NCBI GenBank assembly: GCA_018350325.1
Contig: JAEVLN010000002.1
Span: 4,385,456 to 4,449,455, forward strand
DNA: 64,000 bases
From: Globodera rostochiensis
Lineage: Eukaryota; Nematoda; Chromadorea; Rhabditida; Heteroderidae
Direction of reading: 5' to 3'
Numbering within the stretch: position 1 is the first letter of the stretch; every line of letters begins with the position of its first letter. Positions 12,399 through 24,766 of the stretch are shown piece after piece. Below the pieces are notes generated by a model. It had not been told where the DNA came from. It saw only the letters and a list, made by a program, of their open reading frames with translations, and did no database searches. Both the position numbers and the translations under genes were made by a program.

Positions 12399-12959
12399 AA
12401 TCGGTTTATTTTAATCTGAAATTTGGCAAAATGTTTCCTCTCACGATAAGTTTCAATGAATTGGTTAAATCATAAAATGCCAATAAACCGACGGGCAAAC
12501 AGAATACCAAAAAAATTTATAATGCCATCAAAAACAGTGTATCAAACCCAAAAATGCTATTAACAAAAGAGATTAGGTATACATGGTGGCACGAAAAATT
12601 GAGATTTTAAACGTTTAAGCCTATAACTTTTTTGAGAAAACACGAATCGGATTGATCAAATGTTCAACAAACGGAGAAGCTCCTGAATGATATCAAATTT
12701 TGATTGTTTTCCTAATGACTAAGTTATTACTTATCCGCGCCAAAACGGCGCTGGCGCCAAACTGTCCGGATCCGTAAAAACGATGGTTATATATACCACC
12801 ATCAGATCACACAATGCCGTAAACGATGTGAAAATTGTGAGGGTAAAAGTGTTAGTGATCAACAAAAAAAAACATACTCTCAATTTTTGGGAAATGCGAG
12901 TCTTCTGAATCAGCGCTTGCGCACACACTTTAACATTATTGTTATTCACCTCCCATCCA

Positions 12960-14470
12960 CCCACTCAATCACATCCAAAACAGGTCACGAAGTGCGCGAA
13001 AAATTATTACGACAACGCCCAGGGGGGAGAAATGAGGAGGAGGCCGAATATATATGTTGTTGATGGTGGTGGTGGTTAAATTGGATGGGGGGGGGGGGTA
13101 ACGCGCGCAATTGAAAAGAGAATAAAAAAGGGGGGGGATGGGTGGGGGCGGAATGCGCGGACACATAGTACATGCACAAATTGGGAGGAGGAGGAATGAA
13201 TTTGTCCCCTCCGGGGCCAATGCGGATGGTTGGGGAGGAGGGGAGGGGGACGATTTTGTCCATCCCTCCCTCCGTCCGTCCGTCCCCACCTCCCCGTCGG
13301 CGTCGTCGTCTCAGTCGTCGTGTTCTCACTCGGGCGAAGGCGGTGGTGGCCGGCCTTCTTGGACTTGTGGCCGCCCATGCCCATACACTGATGCACAGCA
13401 GCTGGGAGGAGGAGGAGGAGGAGGAGGAGGAGGAGGAGGAGAGGAGGCCGTATGAGCAAATATATCATCAGCATTTTGGACTGATGGATGGATCGGATGA
13501 TGATGATTTCGTAGGTTTGTCTCCAAATTGGGAGGTGAATGGTGGACCAAAAATGTTGCTGATGGAGACAATAATATTAAATGAAAATTGAACAAAATGT
13601 AAAGGAATTGTGGCAATTTCCGGGACCAAAATCTTTTTGCCGGGACCGACATTCCCCCCCCCCCCACCCCGAAGGGTCGTCGGGGATATTTTCAATAAAA
13701 TCGAATGTTTCCAAAGAAACACTTATTATTTGTTTCAAGCATTTTCTGTTTTAGGCTTACAAATTAGTGTCTTCTTGAGAAAAACTAATTACGTATATAA
13801 AAGCAATCCGGAACAAATAATTAATTGGCCCGAAAATTATAATTACGGCGTACCCCCCCCCCCCTAATTATCTTTCAGCTGTGTGGTCAGCTAACTCATG
13901 TTTTCAGCTTTTTGATTGATCAGAGGAAAAGCGAATGATGATCAGATTTTTATAGGAAAAAACACCACCAATTTCCAAAATAGATTGTAGCTTGGGACAA
14001 ACAAAAAACGATGTACTTTATATAAAAAACGGGCCCAAATTTCAGTCCCAAATGGGACAAAAAGGGCCGTTTCAGTATCAGTCCTCGGCCCAGTCCCTAC
14101 CCCCTACACCCTCTGCTCTTTAGAATAAACAAAAATAAATCCAAAAATAAAATGTTTTCTTTTTTTATTGTTGGCTCATAAAAAGGAGTTAGTTCTATTC
14201 ATCTTCTCCGGAGAGCGGCGGGCGCCACTCATTCTCAACTACTTCTTCACGTTCTTCTTCTGCTGCTCTTTGAGTGACAATCAATGTTTGTCACGGCTGA
14301 AGATGAACGTAAAGAGTGATTTGAGGGCGGGGGGGGGCATCTCGTCTCGAGAGTCTCGAGACCCCGCCGACGAATGAGCAAGCCGGCGAGGGGGGAGGGG
14401 GGGGGGGGGGGGGGTAAAGTTTAGTGAAGAGACTGCCAGCCCCTCTCGCGCAACAACTCGTCGTCCTCCG
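12960..14470. repeat. Low-complexity GGA/poly-G rich segment upstream of the glutamine-rich gene
   Basis: Contains GGA trinucleotide runs (13405-13445), G or C homopolymers of 8-20 bp (13088, 13653, 13853, 14396) and many partial polypurine tracts. ORFs here are Pro/Gly/Ser repeats in all frames and are not supported as genes. A stretch at 14205-14310 has a slightly more protein-like + frame (GERRAPLILNYFF) but lacks splice support. Confidence 0.6.
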
Positions 14471-14729
14471 CGCGCGCCCCACGAAGAGTGTCTGCTTGTT
14501 GAGCCTGTTCTTGTAGGCGGTCCGGGGACGGAGAGGTCGAGATATGAAATGATTGCGTGGAGAAAAGATTTTGGAGTGTTTACTTTTGGAAAAATTTCTA
14601 AAAACACAAATGATTTAATCGAAATGTTGCCTATGGCGCCTAGGGGGGTGGGCAAATACCTTAAGATGAAATGAAGGCGCTAGGATAAAATGCCACCGGT
14701 CAAAATGTCAACCAGCAAGCCAAAACGAC

Positions 14730-14792
14730 AAAATGCCAACCAGCAGTTGTTGACTTTTTTAACCGTTTTAGGCCTGGTTGGCATTTTGATCG
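14730..14792. repeat. Short foldback repeat, second copy
   Basis: CAAAATGCCAACCAGCAG and GGCCTGGTTGGCATTTTG form inverted ends; same family as 8170-8232. Confidence 0.5.
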
Positions 14793-15059
14793 GTTGGCAT
14801 TTCGTTCCGACACATTAAAGGAACATTTTCTGTGTGCATTTCGTCTTAAATAGGTCATATTGTGCGTGTGGATGAATGGGGACATGAAGACGACACATAC
14901 ACACATGAACACACAGAGTCAGCACAGCTAAAACTTCTGAAGGTGTACAACAAAGAGAAGAGAAGAAAAGAGGGGGAGGAGGAGGATGAAGAAAGAATGA
15001 ATGAATGTATTGGAAGATGAAGACAAATAAAAGAGTTTGCGCAATTGGATTGAGCAATT

Positions 15060-16440
15060 GAGTGGGAGACAAATAAAGACCAATTGGGAAGGATGAAGAC
15101 AAATGGAAGAAGATGAAATGGAAGAATGGATATGGTTTAGAAGAAGATGATGACAAAATGGAAGAAGATGAAATGGAAGAATGGATATGGTTTAGAAGAA
15201 GATGATGACAAAATGGAAGAAGATGAAATGGAAGAATGGAGATGGTTTGGAAGAGGATGATGACAAAATGAAGACCAATTGGAAAGGAAGAAGACAAAAT
15301 GAAAAAAGATGAAATGGAAGAAGATGATGACAAAATGAAGACCAATTGGGAAGGATGAAGACAAAATGGAAGAAGATGAAATGGAAGAATGAAGATGGTT
15401 TGGAAGAGGATGATGACAAAATGAAGACCAATTGGGAAGGATGAAGACAAAATGGAAGAAGATGAAATGGAAGAAGATGATGACAAATAAAGACCAATTG
15501 GGAAGGATGAAGACAAAATGGAAGAAGATGATGACAAAATGAAGACCAATTGGGAAGGATGAAGACAAAATGGAAGAAGAGGATGAAAAAATGAAGACCA
15601 ATTGGGAAGGATGAAGACAAAATGGAAGAAGATGATACAAAATGATGACCAATTGGGAAGGATGAAGACAAAATGGAAGAAGATGATGACAAAATGATGA
15701 CCAATTGGGAAGGATGAAGACAAAATGGAAGAAGATGATGACAAAATGAAGACCAATTGGGAAGGATGAAGACAAAATGGAAGAAGAGGATGAAAAAATG
15801 AAGACCAATTGGGAAGGATGAAGACAAAATGGAAGAAGAGGATGAAAAAATGAAGACCAATTGGGAAGGATGAAGACAAAATGGAAGAAGATGATGACAA
15901 AATGAAGACCAATTGGGAAGGATGAAGACAAAATGGAAGAAGATGATGACAAAATGAAGACCAATTGGGAAGGATGAAGACAAAATGGAAGAAGATGATG
16001 ACAAAATGAAGACCAATTGGGAAGGATGAAGACAAAATGGAAGAAGAGGATGAAAAAATGAAGACCAATTGGGAAGGATGAAGACAAAATGGAAGAAGAG
16101 GATGAAAAAATGAAGACCAATTGGGAAGGATGAAGACAAAATGGAAGAAGATGATGACAAAATGAAGACCAATTGGGAAGGATGAAGACAAAATGGAAGA
16201 AGATGATGACAAAATGAAGACCAATTGGGAAGGATGAAGACAAAATGGAAGAAGATGATGACAAAATGAAGACCAATTGGGAAGGATGAAGACAAAATGG
16301 AAGAAGAGGATGAAAAAATGAAGACCAATTGGGAAGGATGAAGACAAAATGGAAGAAGAGGATGAAAAAATGAAGACCAATTGGGAAGGATGAAGACAAA
16401 ATGGAAGAAGATAAAATGGAAGAATGGGGATGGCTTGGAA
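15060..16440. repeat. 52-bp minisatellite
   Basis: About 26 units of 52 bp built on GACCAATTGGGAAGGATG and ACAAAATGGAAGAAGATG. Units alternate between two types (GATGATGACAAAATGAA and GAGGATGAAAAAATGAA), in blocks that are themselves repeated (about 15530-15850 versus 15960-16390), showing higher-order duplication. Because 52 is not a multiple of three, the - strand cycles through all frames without a stop, giving ORFs up to 521 codons that read FILPNWSSF over and over. Not considered genes. Confidence 0.95.
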
Positions 16441-19260
16441 GAGGATGAACGCGCCAACTTTTGGCGGTTACCGGACCCTACCAAATTTGGATCGCGCGCG
16501 ACATGGCGAAATGCTGCTGTGCGTATAAATAAATGTGTGCAACAAACACTTCGCCAAAAACAGGTCGCCGACAGAATACGTCGGCAAACAGCGCTTGGGG
16601 CGTCAAAATAATTGAAGTTGTGTGTGCGCGCGCGCTGGGTAGAAAAGAGAGAGCGCCCGCCGCAGGGACATCCATCGATTTTCAGCGCCGACGGGCACAT
16701 TTTGAGAAGTAAAATTGGGCGGATGACAAACATGCAGACAATCCAGTGGAATTGAAGACAATTGTATGAAAAAATTTCAATTTTTTAAAAATTTTGAATG
16801 CTTAAAATGTCAATTTGTGTACTATGCACGAAAAACTTTTGAAAAATTACTTTTAAATTACAAAACTGAAATCCTGGAGACTGGGATTTTTAGAGACCAA
16901 AACTCAGGCTTTTGAAACCGGTTTGACCGGGGAATTTTCCGGTCCCTCCCAACTCTAAAAGCTTAAAAAGAATAATTTATGTTGTCTCGGGTACCCACCC
17001 ATACATTTGCCTAAGCCTAAAAGTGCCGAAATTTTGCTAAGGCACACATTAAAGAAATTCACCGAAAGGACTTTTTCGAATTTTGTCAAAATAAAGCACT
17101 AAAAATAGGGGTGGTTGGTTGGTTGGCGGTGATCAGAGTTGAAAAATTGCCCCAATTTCACTAAATTTTCAAACACACAAAATTTCTAGCGGGTGACCCT
17201 GAGAGCCAAATAATGCACATTCGTCGCAGCAAAAGTTCCCCCATTTAACCTCTTCTGAAATAACCGCCCCCGGCGGGGCTGAATCGATGGATCGATCATC
17301 CCTCAACCCCGCCTCCCCCCCCCCCCCCTCAACGGACCGGACCCGATCCGATCAGTGCTCCCACTCCTACAATATCCTCCTCCTCCTACTCTTCAAATCC
17401 ATCTCGATAATCCCACCAGCCGACTCGCTCGTCTCAACTCCGTCCAGCCGCCCTCCCCCCCCCCCCTCGGCTCCTTCCCGAACCTAAGCACCTTTGGTCT
17501 CTCCAAATGTTGCGCGCAGAGTGAGTAATGTTGCTGAGACGGGTAAAAGAACTATTAAAAAATGAAATTTGTCTCAATCAGTCCCAATTTTGATAGAGGG
17601 AGATAGATAGAAACTGATCAAATCGGGCAATGCCGTGATAAAAGTGTATGGAACTGGAAACACACCGATCCGGATGAAGATCCCGATCAAAGCTCGACGA
17701 ATGTATAGATAAAAATGTCTGGGTTCTTGTGAACAAATCACAAATTGAGTCTGGACGAGAGAATCCTGACAAATTTGGGACGGATGCTAAAATCGCGACA
17801 AATTGGAAATACTGCTCTGATCAATGAGAGTTGTTGTGTGTCAGGCAGGAATTTTAAATTATTTGTATAAGCTCTCCAATTCCAAGTAATAAACTCGACA
17901 AGCAATCCACTTGAAAATTAAGTTTTTGAAAAGCTCGCCTCTCGAATTCAATATTAATTGAAATTAAATTTTTCCCGTGCGTTTACAGTTTCCGCATCCA
18001 GATTCGAACTCACTTTTAATTGCCCGAGAATCTTTAAAATTTTTGATCGGTTGGGGGGAGGGGCGTCTTATGAAATACCTATCAATATTTCAATCAGAGA
18101 AAACAACATTATCTTTGACCACAAACGCCCTTTTGAAAGCACTTGAATGGTTTTTTCTGGAAAAAACAGAGCCGGAGACTTGTGCCAAAATCGACTTCCA
18201 ATCCCAAGACAAAATTTCACTGTTTTTGTCCAACTTCAAAAATACTTAAAAAATGCACACCAACTCAAGTGCCAACTCCGTCTCTCCGTACAGCAGGGTT
18301 GCCATCTAAAATGTTTCAATAACAAACAATTGCTCCATGGATTTCGAAAATGCAAATATTTTTTTTTTTGCGAATTCTGCTTTAGTAGGGGGTGGGGGTC
18401 GGCGGTGCCGATAGGCGCCGAAGAGAAATTTTATAAAAATGAGCAAATATTGTTACATTTTGGACATTTTTAAAGTGAAAATTCAAAAAATAATGCAAAA
18501 AATGGTTGGAAATTAACAAATTTGGCCACCAGAAATCTCAAATAAAGGACAAAAAAGGACGTGTACCCCAAATAAAGTACAAATCTTTAAAAAGAGTACA
18601 AATGGCAATTCTGCCGTACAGGGAGGCGTAGAGTTGGAGGAGGTCAAATCAAACACAAAATGACGGGGGGGGGGGAAGCGGCACAAAATGGAGGAGGGAG
18701 GGGTAAAGAACCGCCGGCCGCCGGCGCACTTTTTGTGAAGAAAATTGAAGGGTGGAGGGGGGGGGGGAAATTCGTCGGTTTTCCGGTTGAAAAGGCGCTC
18801 CCAAAATGTAATTGTGAATAATTTGTAAACAGGCAAAAGAAAAGATACAAAATTTCGATTGAAAAAATCAAAAAGCAATTTTGTAAGCACTCTAGTGCCT
18901 TTGTGACTTTTTAGTGCCTATTTTGAAAGTTTCGACCATTTTTGTGCCTAAAAGTCCGCTCCCAAATAATCAAAAATTTGGGAACATTTTGCCACAAAAA
19001 CATGCAAATTGAATTTAAAAAAAATTTTTTTTTGATAAATTCAAAAATTAAAATAAAATTCGCTTTGTTAACATTGTATTGTCAGGTGGCTGTGGTTGTC
19101 ACAAAATTGTGCATTTTTGTCATACAATACATTTTATGGGGGATTATTTTTTTTGGAAAATTAAAAAATATATAAATATTTATGCGAAAAAGCCGAATGG
19201 TGTTGGAGCGGTTTTGCGACATTCTGTTCACATTACATACACCTTTTTGTAAGTAGCTTT
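16441..19260. other. Gene-poor stretch
   Basis: Mixed AT-rich DNA with C or G homopolymers (17316, 17455, 18665, 18758). A GATA-loop hairpin lies at 18400. A GCGTATAAATAAATG sequence near 16520 resembles a TATA box but no gene follows that I can support. Confidence 0.4.
18400..18422 (+). repeat. GATA-loop hairpin, copy 3
   Basis: CGGCGGTGCC-GATA-GGCGCCG then AAGAGAAATTTT. Upstream it shares with the copy at 53975 the longer flank GAATTCTGCTTTA and a G-rich run, so the repeat unit extends at least 40 bp left of the hairpin. Confidence 0.7.
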
Positions 19261-19304
19261 TTGTTGCCTCTCTGCTTGTGGTCCATGTATGTGTGGAGCG
19301 GGAG

Positions 19305-19545
19305 GTGGATGGGGAGAGGGGGGAGGGGGGGGGGAAGGGGAGAGGGGGGGGGAAGGGGGGGAGGGGGGGGGGGAAGGGGAGAGGGGGGGGAAGGGGGGGA
19401 GGGGGGGGGGGAAGGGGAGAGGGGGGGGGGAAGGGGGGGAGAGGGGGGGAAGGGGGGGAGGGGGGGGGGGAAGGGGAGAGGGGGGGGGGGGGAAGGGGGG
19501 GAGGGGGGGGGGAGGGAGCAGGGACCCAAATTGAGGCGACCAAAG
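19305..19545 (+). repeat. Polypurine G-run tract
   Basis: About 240 bp containing essentially only G and A on the + strand, made of GGGGGGGGAAGGGG and GGGGAGAGGGGG units. Dozens of G-runs of four or more bases give strong G-quadruplex and triplex potential. ORFs in either strand are Gly/Glu/Arg or Pro/Ser repeats and are rejected. G homopolymer lengths are likely to be uncertain in the assembly. Confidence 0.9.
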
Positions 19546-20569
19546 TGGAGGGGGGTGGGGGGGGGGGGGGGGAGGTTGAAGAATGTAGAAGCCCAACAGC
19601 TCCCCCCCCCCTTTCCGTCAAGAGGAGGATCATTCTAATGCTATATTGAGCCGCTTCTCAGTGGTGGAGTAGAGGAATCATCTTTTCCATATTTAACAAG
19701 AGATTAGCGCGCAGAAGTTCTTGTAGGTGTTAGCCGAGCTTGGGCAATGTGTATGGTACTGAATTCTTGCCCAGCAAGTGCCTCGTCATAATCAGAAATA
19801 AATAAATTGGCCTGATCGGAGGACTTAATGAGTTGATCAAATGATAAGCGTTTCTACATTGAATTGGCCTGATCAGAGGTCTGGACCGTTTCAGTTCCAA
19901 GTACTTGCTTCGTCACGGCCTGGCTGGCTTGGTAAACGATGATGAACACTGTGTCACATCAATCGCTTGAGCGATTCCCATCGCCCTCTCGGGGGTTGGT
20001 GGGGGGGGGGGGCTGAGTGGGGGAAAGGCGCCTTTTGCCGTTTGTTGTTCATCAAAGTTCAGTGTGGTCTCCCCGCCCGGCTGGCTGGAACCAGCAAGCG
20101 GAACGAACTCTTCTCACAACAACGAACTGATAGTCCGGACGGATGGACGGACACTGACCGTCCGTCCGTCCCATCAAAAGCCCCCCCCCCGTCTCCTCCA
20201 GCGCTCGCTGTAGGGAATAATCCCTCCGTCCACCGCGAAGAGCCCTCTCCACCTCTCTCAACATGAATATGTATATATATAAATACACTTTTCGAGCAGC
20301 AGAATGGAGAGTTGGGAGCACAAAATCCGGATGAAGAAGAGCACAAAATGCACTGAGTTGAGTGAGCGGCAATGGTTGGGAGGGGGGGATTCATTTTTGA
20401 GCGGCTTAGGGGCCCCGGGGAAATATCCGGATTCTGGGCAAAAGTCATAAAACTGGGTGGAATGGTTGGTTGTGGTGGGGGGTAAGGTAACAACAAATCA
20501 ACCCTCCACAGCCCACCGGCCAAGGTCAGCGCTCAAACGCCAATAAAATATGCGGAATAGCAGCCAAAC

Positions 20570-21280
20570 ACTGATCAATGTGCGGTTTTGGAATTCGGAA
20601 AACATCGATCAATGTCCGATTTTGGAATTCGGGAAACATCGATCAATGTCCGATTTTGGAATTCGGGAAACATCGATCAATGTGCGGTTTTGGAATTCGG
20701 GAAACATCGATCAATGTCCGATTTTGGAATTCGGGAAACATCGATCAATGTCCGATTTTGGAATTCGGGAAACATCGATCAATGTCCGGTTTTGGAATTC
20801 GGGAAACATCGATCAATGTCCGGTTTTGGAATTCGGGAAACATCGATCAATGTCCGGTTTTGGAATTCGGGAAACATCGATCAATGTCCGGTTTTGGAAT
20901 TCGGAAAACATCGATCAATGTCCGGTTTTGGAATTCGGAAAACATCGATCAATGTCCGGTTTTGGAATTCGGGAAACATCGATCAATGTCCGGTTTTGGA
21001 ATTCGGAAAACATCGATCAATGTCCGGTTTTGGAATTCGGAAAACATCGATCAATGTCCGGTTTTGGAATTCGGGAAACATCGATCAATGTCCGGTTTTG
21101 GAATTCGGAAAACATCGATCAATGTCCGGTTTTGGAATTCGGAAAACATCGATCAATGTCCGGTTTTGGAATTCGGAAAACATCGATCAATGTCCGGTTT
21201 TGGAATTCGGGAAACATCGATCAATGTCCGGTTTTGGAATTCGGGAAACATCGATCAATGTCCGGTTTTGGAAACCGGCA
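20570..21280. repeat. 34-bp minisatellite
   Basis: About 21 head-to-tail units of 34 bp carrying GAATTC (mid-unit) and ATCGAT (at the junction), e.g. GGTTTTGGAATTCGGGAAAC then ATCGATCAATGTCC. Variation is limited to CCGATT/GCGGTT/CCGGTT and GGGAAA/GGAAAA. Early units (to about 20760) carry the CCGATT form, later units the CCGGTT form, so the array has grown from its right part. All three + frames are open for more than 240 codons because the unit has no stop codons; not a gene. There are no spacers, so it is not a CRISPR array. Confidence 0.95.
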
Positions 21281-21344
21281 GATGCGTCTTATCATCTGAG
21301 CTCAGCGGGGCTATGATTTTTGCGCGCGCGGATTGGAATTTTTA

Positions 21345-22620
21345 AAATACCTAAGTGGAAAACGCCTTTTAAATTTACGTTTTTTTTTGACAAATTTTTA
21401 ATGAAATGGAAAACAGACTGATCAACAACAACCCAATTTTATACTTATCACCGGCTGTCAAAGGACGCGTCAAATGCTCAAAAAATTTGAAAAATGTTTT
21501 AAATATTACTGCTAATTAAGGTATTTAACCTTCAATTTTATACAACCTTTAGGCTGAAGATTTAATGATGGAAACTGAGCCGCCGAGGGCAGCAGGCGAT
21601 TTTTGTTTATTACATTCATTCATGATCAGAAATGTTAGAGAATATTAAATAAAAATATGTTTTCAATTTTGACGTGTTTATGAACAAAACATTTTTAAAA
21701 ACTCTTTTTTTCATTCAACAAATTACCATCTTTCAAAGCCTAAAAATCAATAATTTATTTGCCCACTGATTCATAATTGGCGCCATCTCCGATTGTAGCG
21801 GGGAGGGAGGACACAAATAAATAAATGTGTGTAAAATTATAAAAAATAAATAAGGAAAAACGGAAATCTCACACAAAATTGGAGGACCTTCGAAAATGGA
21901 AAAAAAATTGGTAGACTTTGGCCCCCAACCAAAAAAATCTCATTTTTTTTTCTTTTTTTAATTGCGCGAATTTTCAGTTTTGGGAGGACGGACGACAAAT
22001 GATGGAACGAAATTCTGCTTGGTGGTGTTTGTGATCATGTGAAAATCAGCAGCAACGACAGCGGCAGATTGGCCGAGGGGGTGAAAGGTTTTGTTGAGCG
22101 AAAAAAATGTAATTGGATGGCGTCGAGGGCCACGACGACGACGAGTAATTGAGTGATTTGATTTTGAAGTGGGACACGGGGGAGGGGGTTAAATCTCGAC
22201 AAAATTTGTTCTCGAGAATTCGACGAACTCCGGCCTCCCCCAAACAACCAACCAATTGGAGATGATGAGGGGGGGGGGGCTGATGGAGAGGGCAACGATG
22301 ATCAGTGATTGCAGCACATCACAAATTCGGGGAGGGGGGGGGCATCCGCAAAATTTGGTGAGAAAATTGGGGGGGGGGGAACAAACACAACGCGCGAAAC
22401 GCTGCTGATCAGAGCTGTAATTAATACTTTTGAGCACAAATCGCCATGCGATCATATGACATAATCATATGTGCGGAGGATCGAACGAAGTGCGATTATA
22501 AAGATTGAAATTTGCAACGTTTTTTCCCTTTTTGTTGAAATTTGTATTGGCAAGATTAAGAAATTGGAAAAGGGTCCAAAAATTTATGTGAAAAAGATGT
22601 TTATTATAGCGTCTTTTTAA
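21345..22620. other. Gene-poor AT-rich stretch with short G-runs
   Basis: No exon supported. Poly-G runs at 22270, 22330 and 22371. - strand Pro/Ser-rich ORFs are composition artefacts. Confidence 0.4.
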
Positions 22621-23200
22621 ATAGATTTGATCCCAAAAAGATGATCAGAGAGCGTCAGATCACACAGATTAGGACCAGGATCAGAGATTGGTTCAAAAGC
22701 ACTGACACAACTGAAAATAGAGAGGGGTCACGAGATCCTTAACATAAAACTTCCCCGAAAAGCATTTTCCAAAATTACCTAGCTCAGGACTACCGGACCC
22801 GGACGCTAATGATGATGACGACACACCAATGTGTTGTGAAGTGAAAATCAACGCTGATCAGCGTATTTTGACCCTCTGATCACATAGCTATAAACTGATT
22901 AGCGCACCAATTGAGAGGGAATCTATCTAACGTAAACAATTTGATTGTATCCTTTCCCGATGGAAACGGAGCTGGCTATTCCAGTTTGCGAAATGTGAAC
23001 TGATCACAATGAATCTGATTACGAATTGATCAGATCATGCCGCTGTAAAAGGTCGGATCCTAATCTAAGCAGATCTGTACCAACCAATCGCCCATGGAAA
23101 GAGCTAGAAAGGTCATGGCGCTTTGGTCACATGATCACCACCACCAGCCGATGAGAAGATTGATCAAATCGGACTAATCCGATCACCCAAAAAGCTGATC
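22620..23200. promoter_or_regulatory. GATC/TGATCA-dense segment
   Basis: By eye about fifteen GATC occurrences, many in TGATCA or CTGATCA context (near 22642, 22855, 22878, 23000, 23026, 23129, 23159), fall within 580 bp, several times the chance expectation of about two. Similar sites occur at 19815-19880 and 13915-13945. A cluster of one palindromic hexamer in a long intergenic region could be a transcription-factor module; which factor, and which gene, I cannot say. Confidence 0.25.
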
Positions 23201-24766
23201 ATTCCCGGACTTCTCTCTTAGAATGAATGTGTAAACACAAAAAAAATGTCCGCCCTTTTCTCGTCCATCACATCGCGGCGCTCCAAGCGCCCCCTCCCCC
23301 ACATAATCTCCATATATCGTTTTGTATATAAAGTAAATAACATTTTGTGGGTAAACAAAACAACGCGCTCCCCCCAAATCACCACCAACCAGCAGAAGAG
23401 CATCATCAATCATCATTACTCTTTCTTTTCTACGCTCAAGTGGATGTGATGATTGAATGGGTTGGTTGGTCGGTTGGTTAGTAGTTTTTGGATGAAAAAA
23501 AAAGAGAATAAAATTTTCAGGTAGAGTGGGGGGGGGGGGGGAGTTGGTTGTTCCTTTTGAATGAGTGCGCAAATACCATCATCATCATCATTCAATTCAA
23601 ATCTTCAAAGATTTGTGCACGGATGTGATTAAGGTTGGATGATGTGACGATGACAATGTTGTGTGCTGCGGAAAATAATGATTGGTGATGATTGGGGGGG
23701 CTGCAATTTATATTGAAGAATAGGGTCTGCTTCACATTAGACGTTAAGAGAAGTTGACCAATTAAGGATTCAGAAAATTAGTGCACTAAATGTGACACTT
23801 TTTAACGGTGCAAACATTTTGCAGAGTATTGTATGATCCCATATCCGGCTTGATCGTGATCGGGCCGTCGTATGATCCTACTCATTAATCCCCTCCTATA
23901 TATAGATCATGGAAATCAGGAATTGATTTCAACACATTTAGTGATTGATGGGGTCCTGATCCGGCTTTTAAGTCGTGAGCTTTCAAATTTGCCTTTTGTG
24001 TTTATTCATTTTAGAAAGCCCTCGTAAAAGTGAATTTTGTGCGCATTTTGTAAAAGTTTTAAGAGCACCCTAAAAAAACAGGATAAATCGGCGGACGGAA
24101 TCAGCGGCTGTGTGGGGGTGGCTTAAGCTGAATTGCGGTTGGATTTGGGTTGGTTGGAGGTCGTCGTCAAAATTGTTGGTGGTTTTAATGGGAGCGGACG
24201 ACGACAATTCTTGGTTGGGGGGGGGGTCCGAAGAAAATTGGCGGGTTGTTGGAGAATGAGGGGGGGGCTGATGAGAGTTTTCCGGCGGCGAGGAAAGAGT
24301 GTTTTTGATTGGTGCGCGCGCTGGAGGGGTCTTTTGGGGCTTTGGGGGCTTTCGAAAGCAACAAAAATTGGGTCACCAAATGGAATTGAAAAGCCTCCGC
24401 TCTCTCCAGGGGGGGGCAACTTTCGTTCCGCCAGCCACCCTCAGCCGACGGATTGGCTCCCTCCATCAGTTCTCTTCTCAACAAGCATTGAAATGATTTT
24501 TGAAAACGTAAAGGAAAAAAATATTTAAAACCAAAATTTAAAATTATTTTTGGGCCTTTTTAGCCACAACTTTTGTGGGCTTTATTCAATCGATTAGCTT
24601 CTGTGGGGGAAAAATTCGATTTTTAGGGGCGCATTTTCCATTTTTACAGCATTTTTGTTAAGCAATTTTCAAAACCAAAAGTTGTTTTTAAGAATTCTTT
24701 TTTTTCTATTAAAAAAAGTCTGAAAACTATTCAAAAAATTGCTTTTATTTTGAGAGGAAAAAATCC
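23200..24766. other. Gene-poor stretch
   Basis: Contains poly-G runs (23527, 23694, 24220, 24261, 24409) and CATCAT microsatellite (about 23578-23592). A + strand GC-rich patch at 24120-24480 has open frames on both strands but no splice or start support. Confidence 0.4.

Noticed and set aside
13138..13722. Gly/Glu and Pro/Ser-rich ORFs on both strands
   Set aside because: Low-complexity GGA and poly-G/C sequence open in many frames; no start, splice or codon support.
15137..16733. Three - strand ORFs of 420-521 codons
   Set aside because: They are the 52-bp minisatellite read in three frames; the unit length is not a multiple of three and no frame shows codon bias.
19082..19649. Gly-Glu-Arg and Pro-rich ORFs up to 183 codons
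   Set aside because: Product of the polypurine tract; both strands open.
20550..21345. Three + strand ORFs of 242-255 codons, and a CRISPR-like look of regular repeats
   Set aside because: The array is a contiguous 34-bp minisatellite without spacers, open in all three frames by composition; the genome is eukaryotic.
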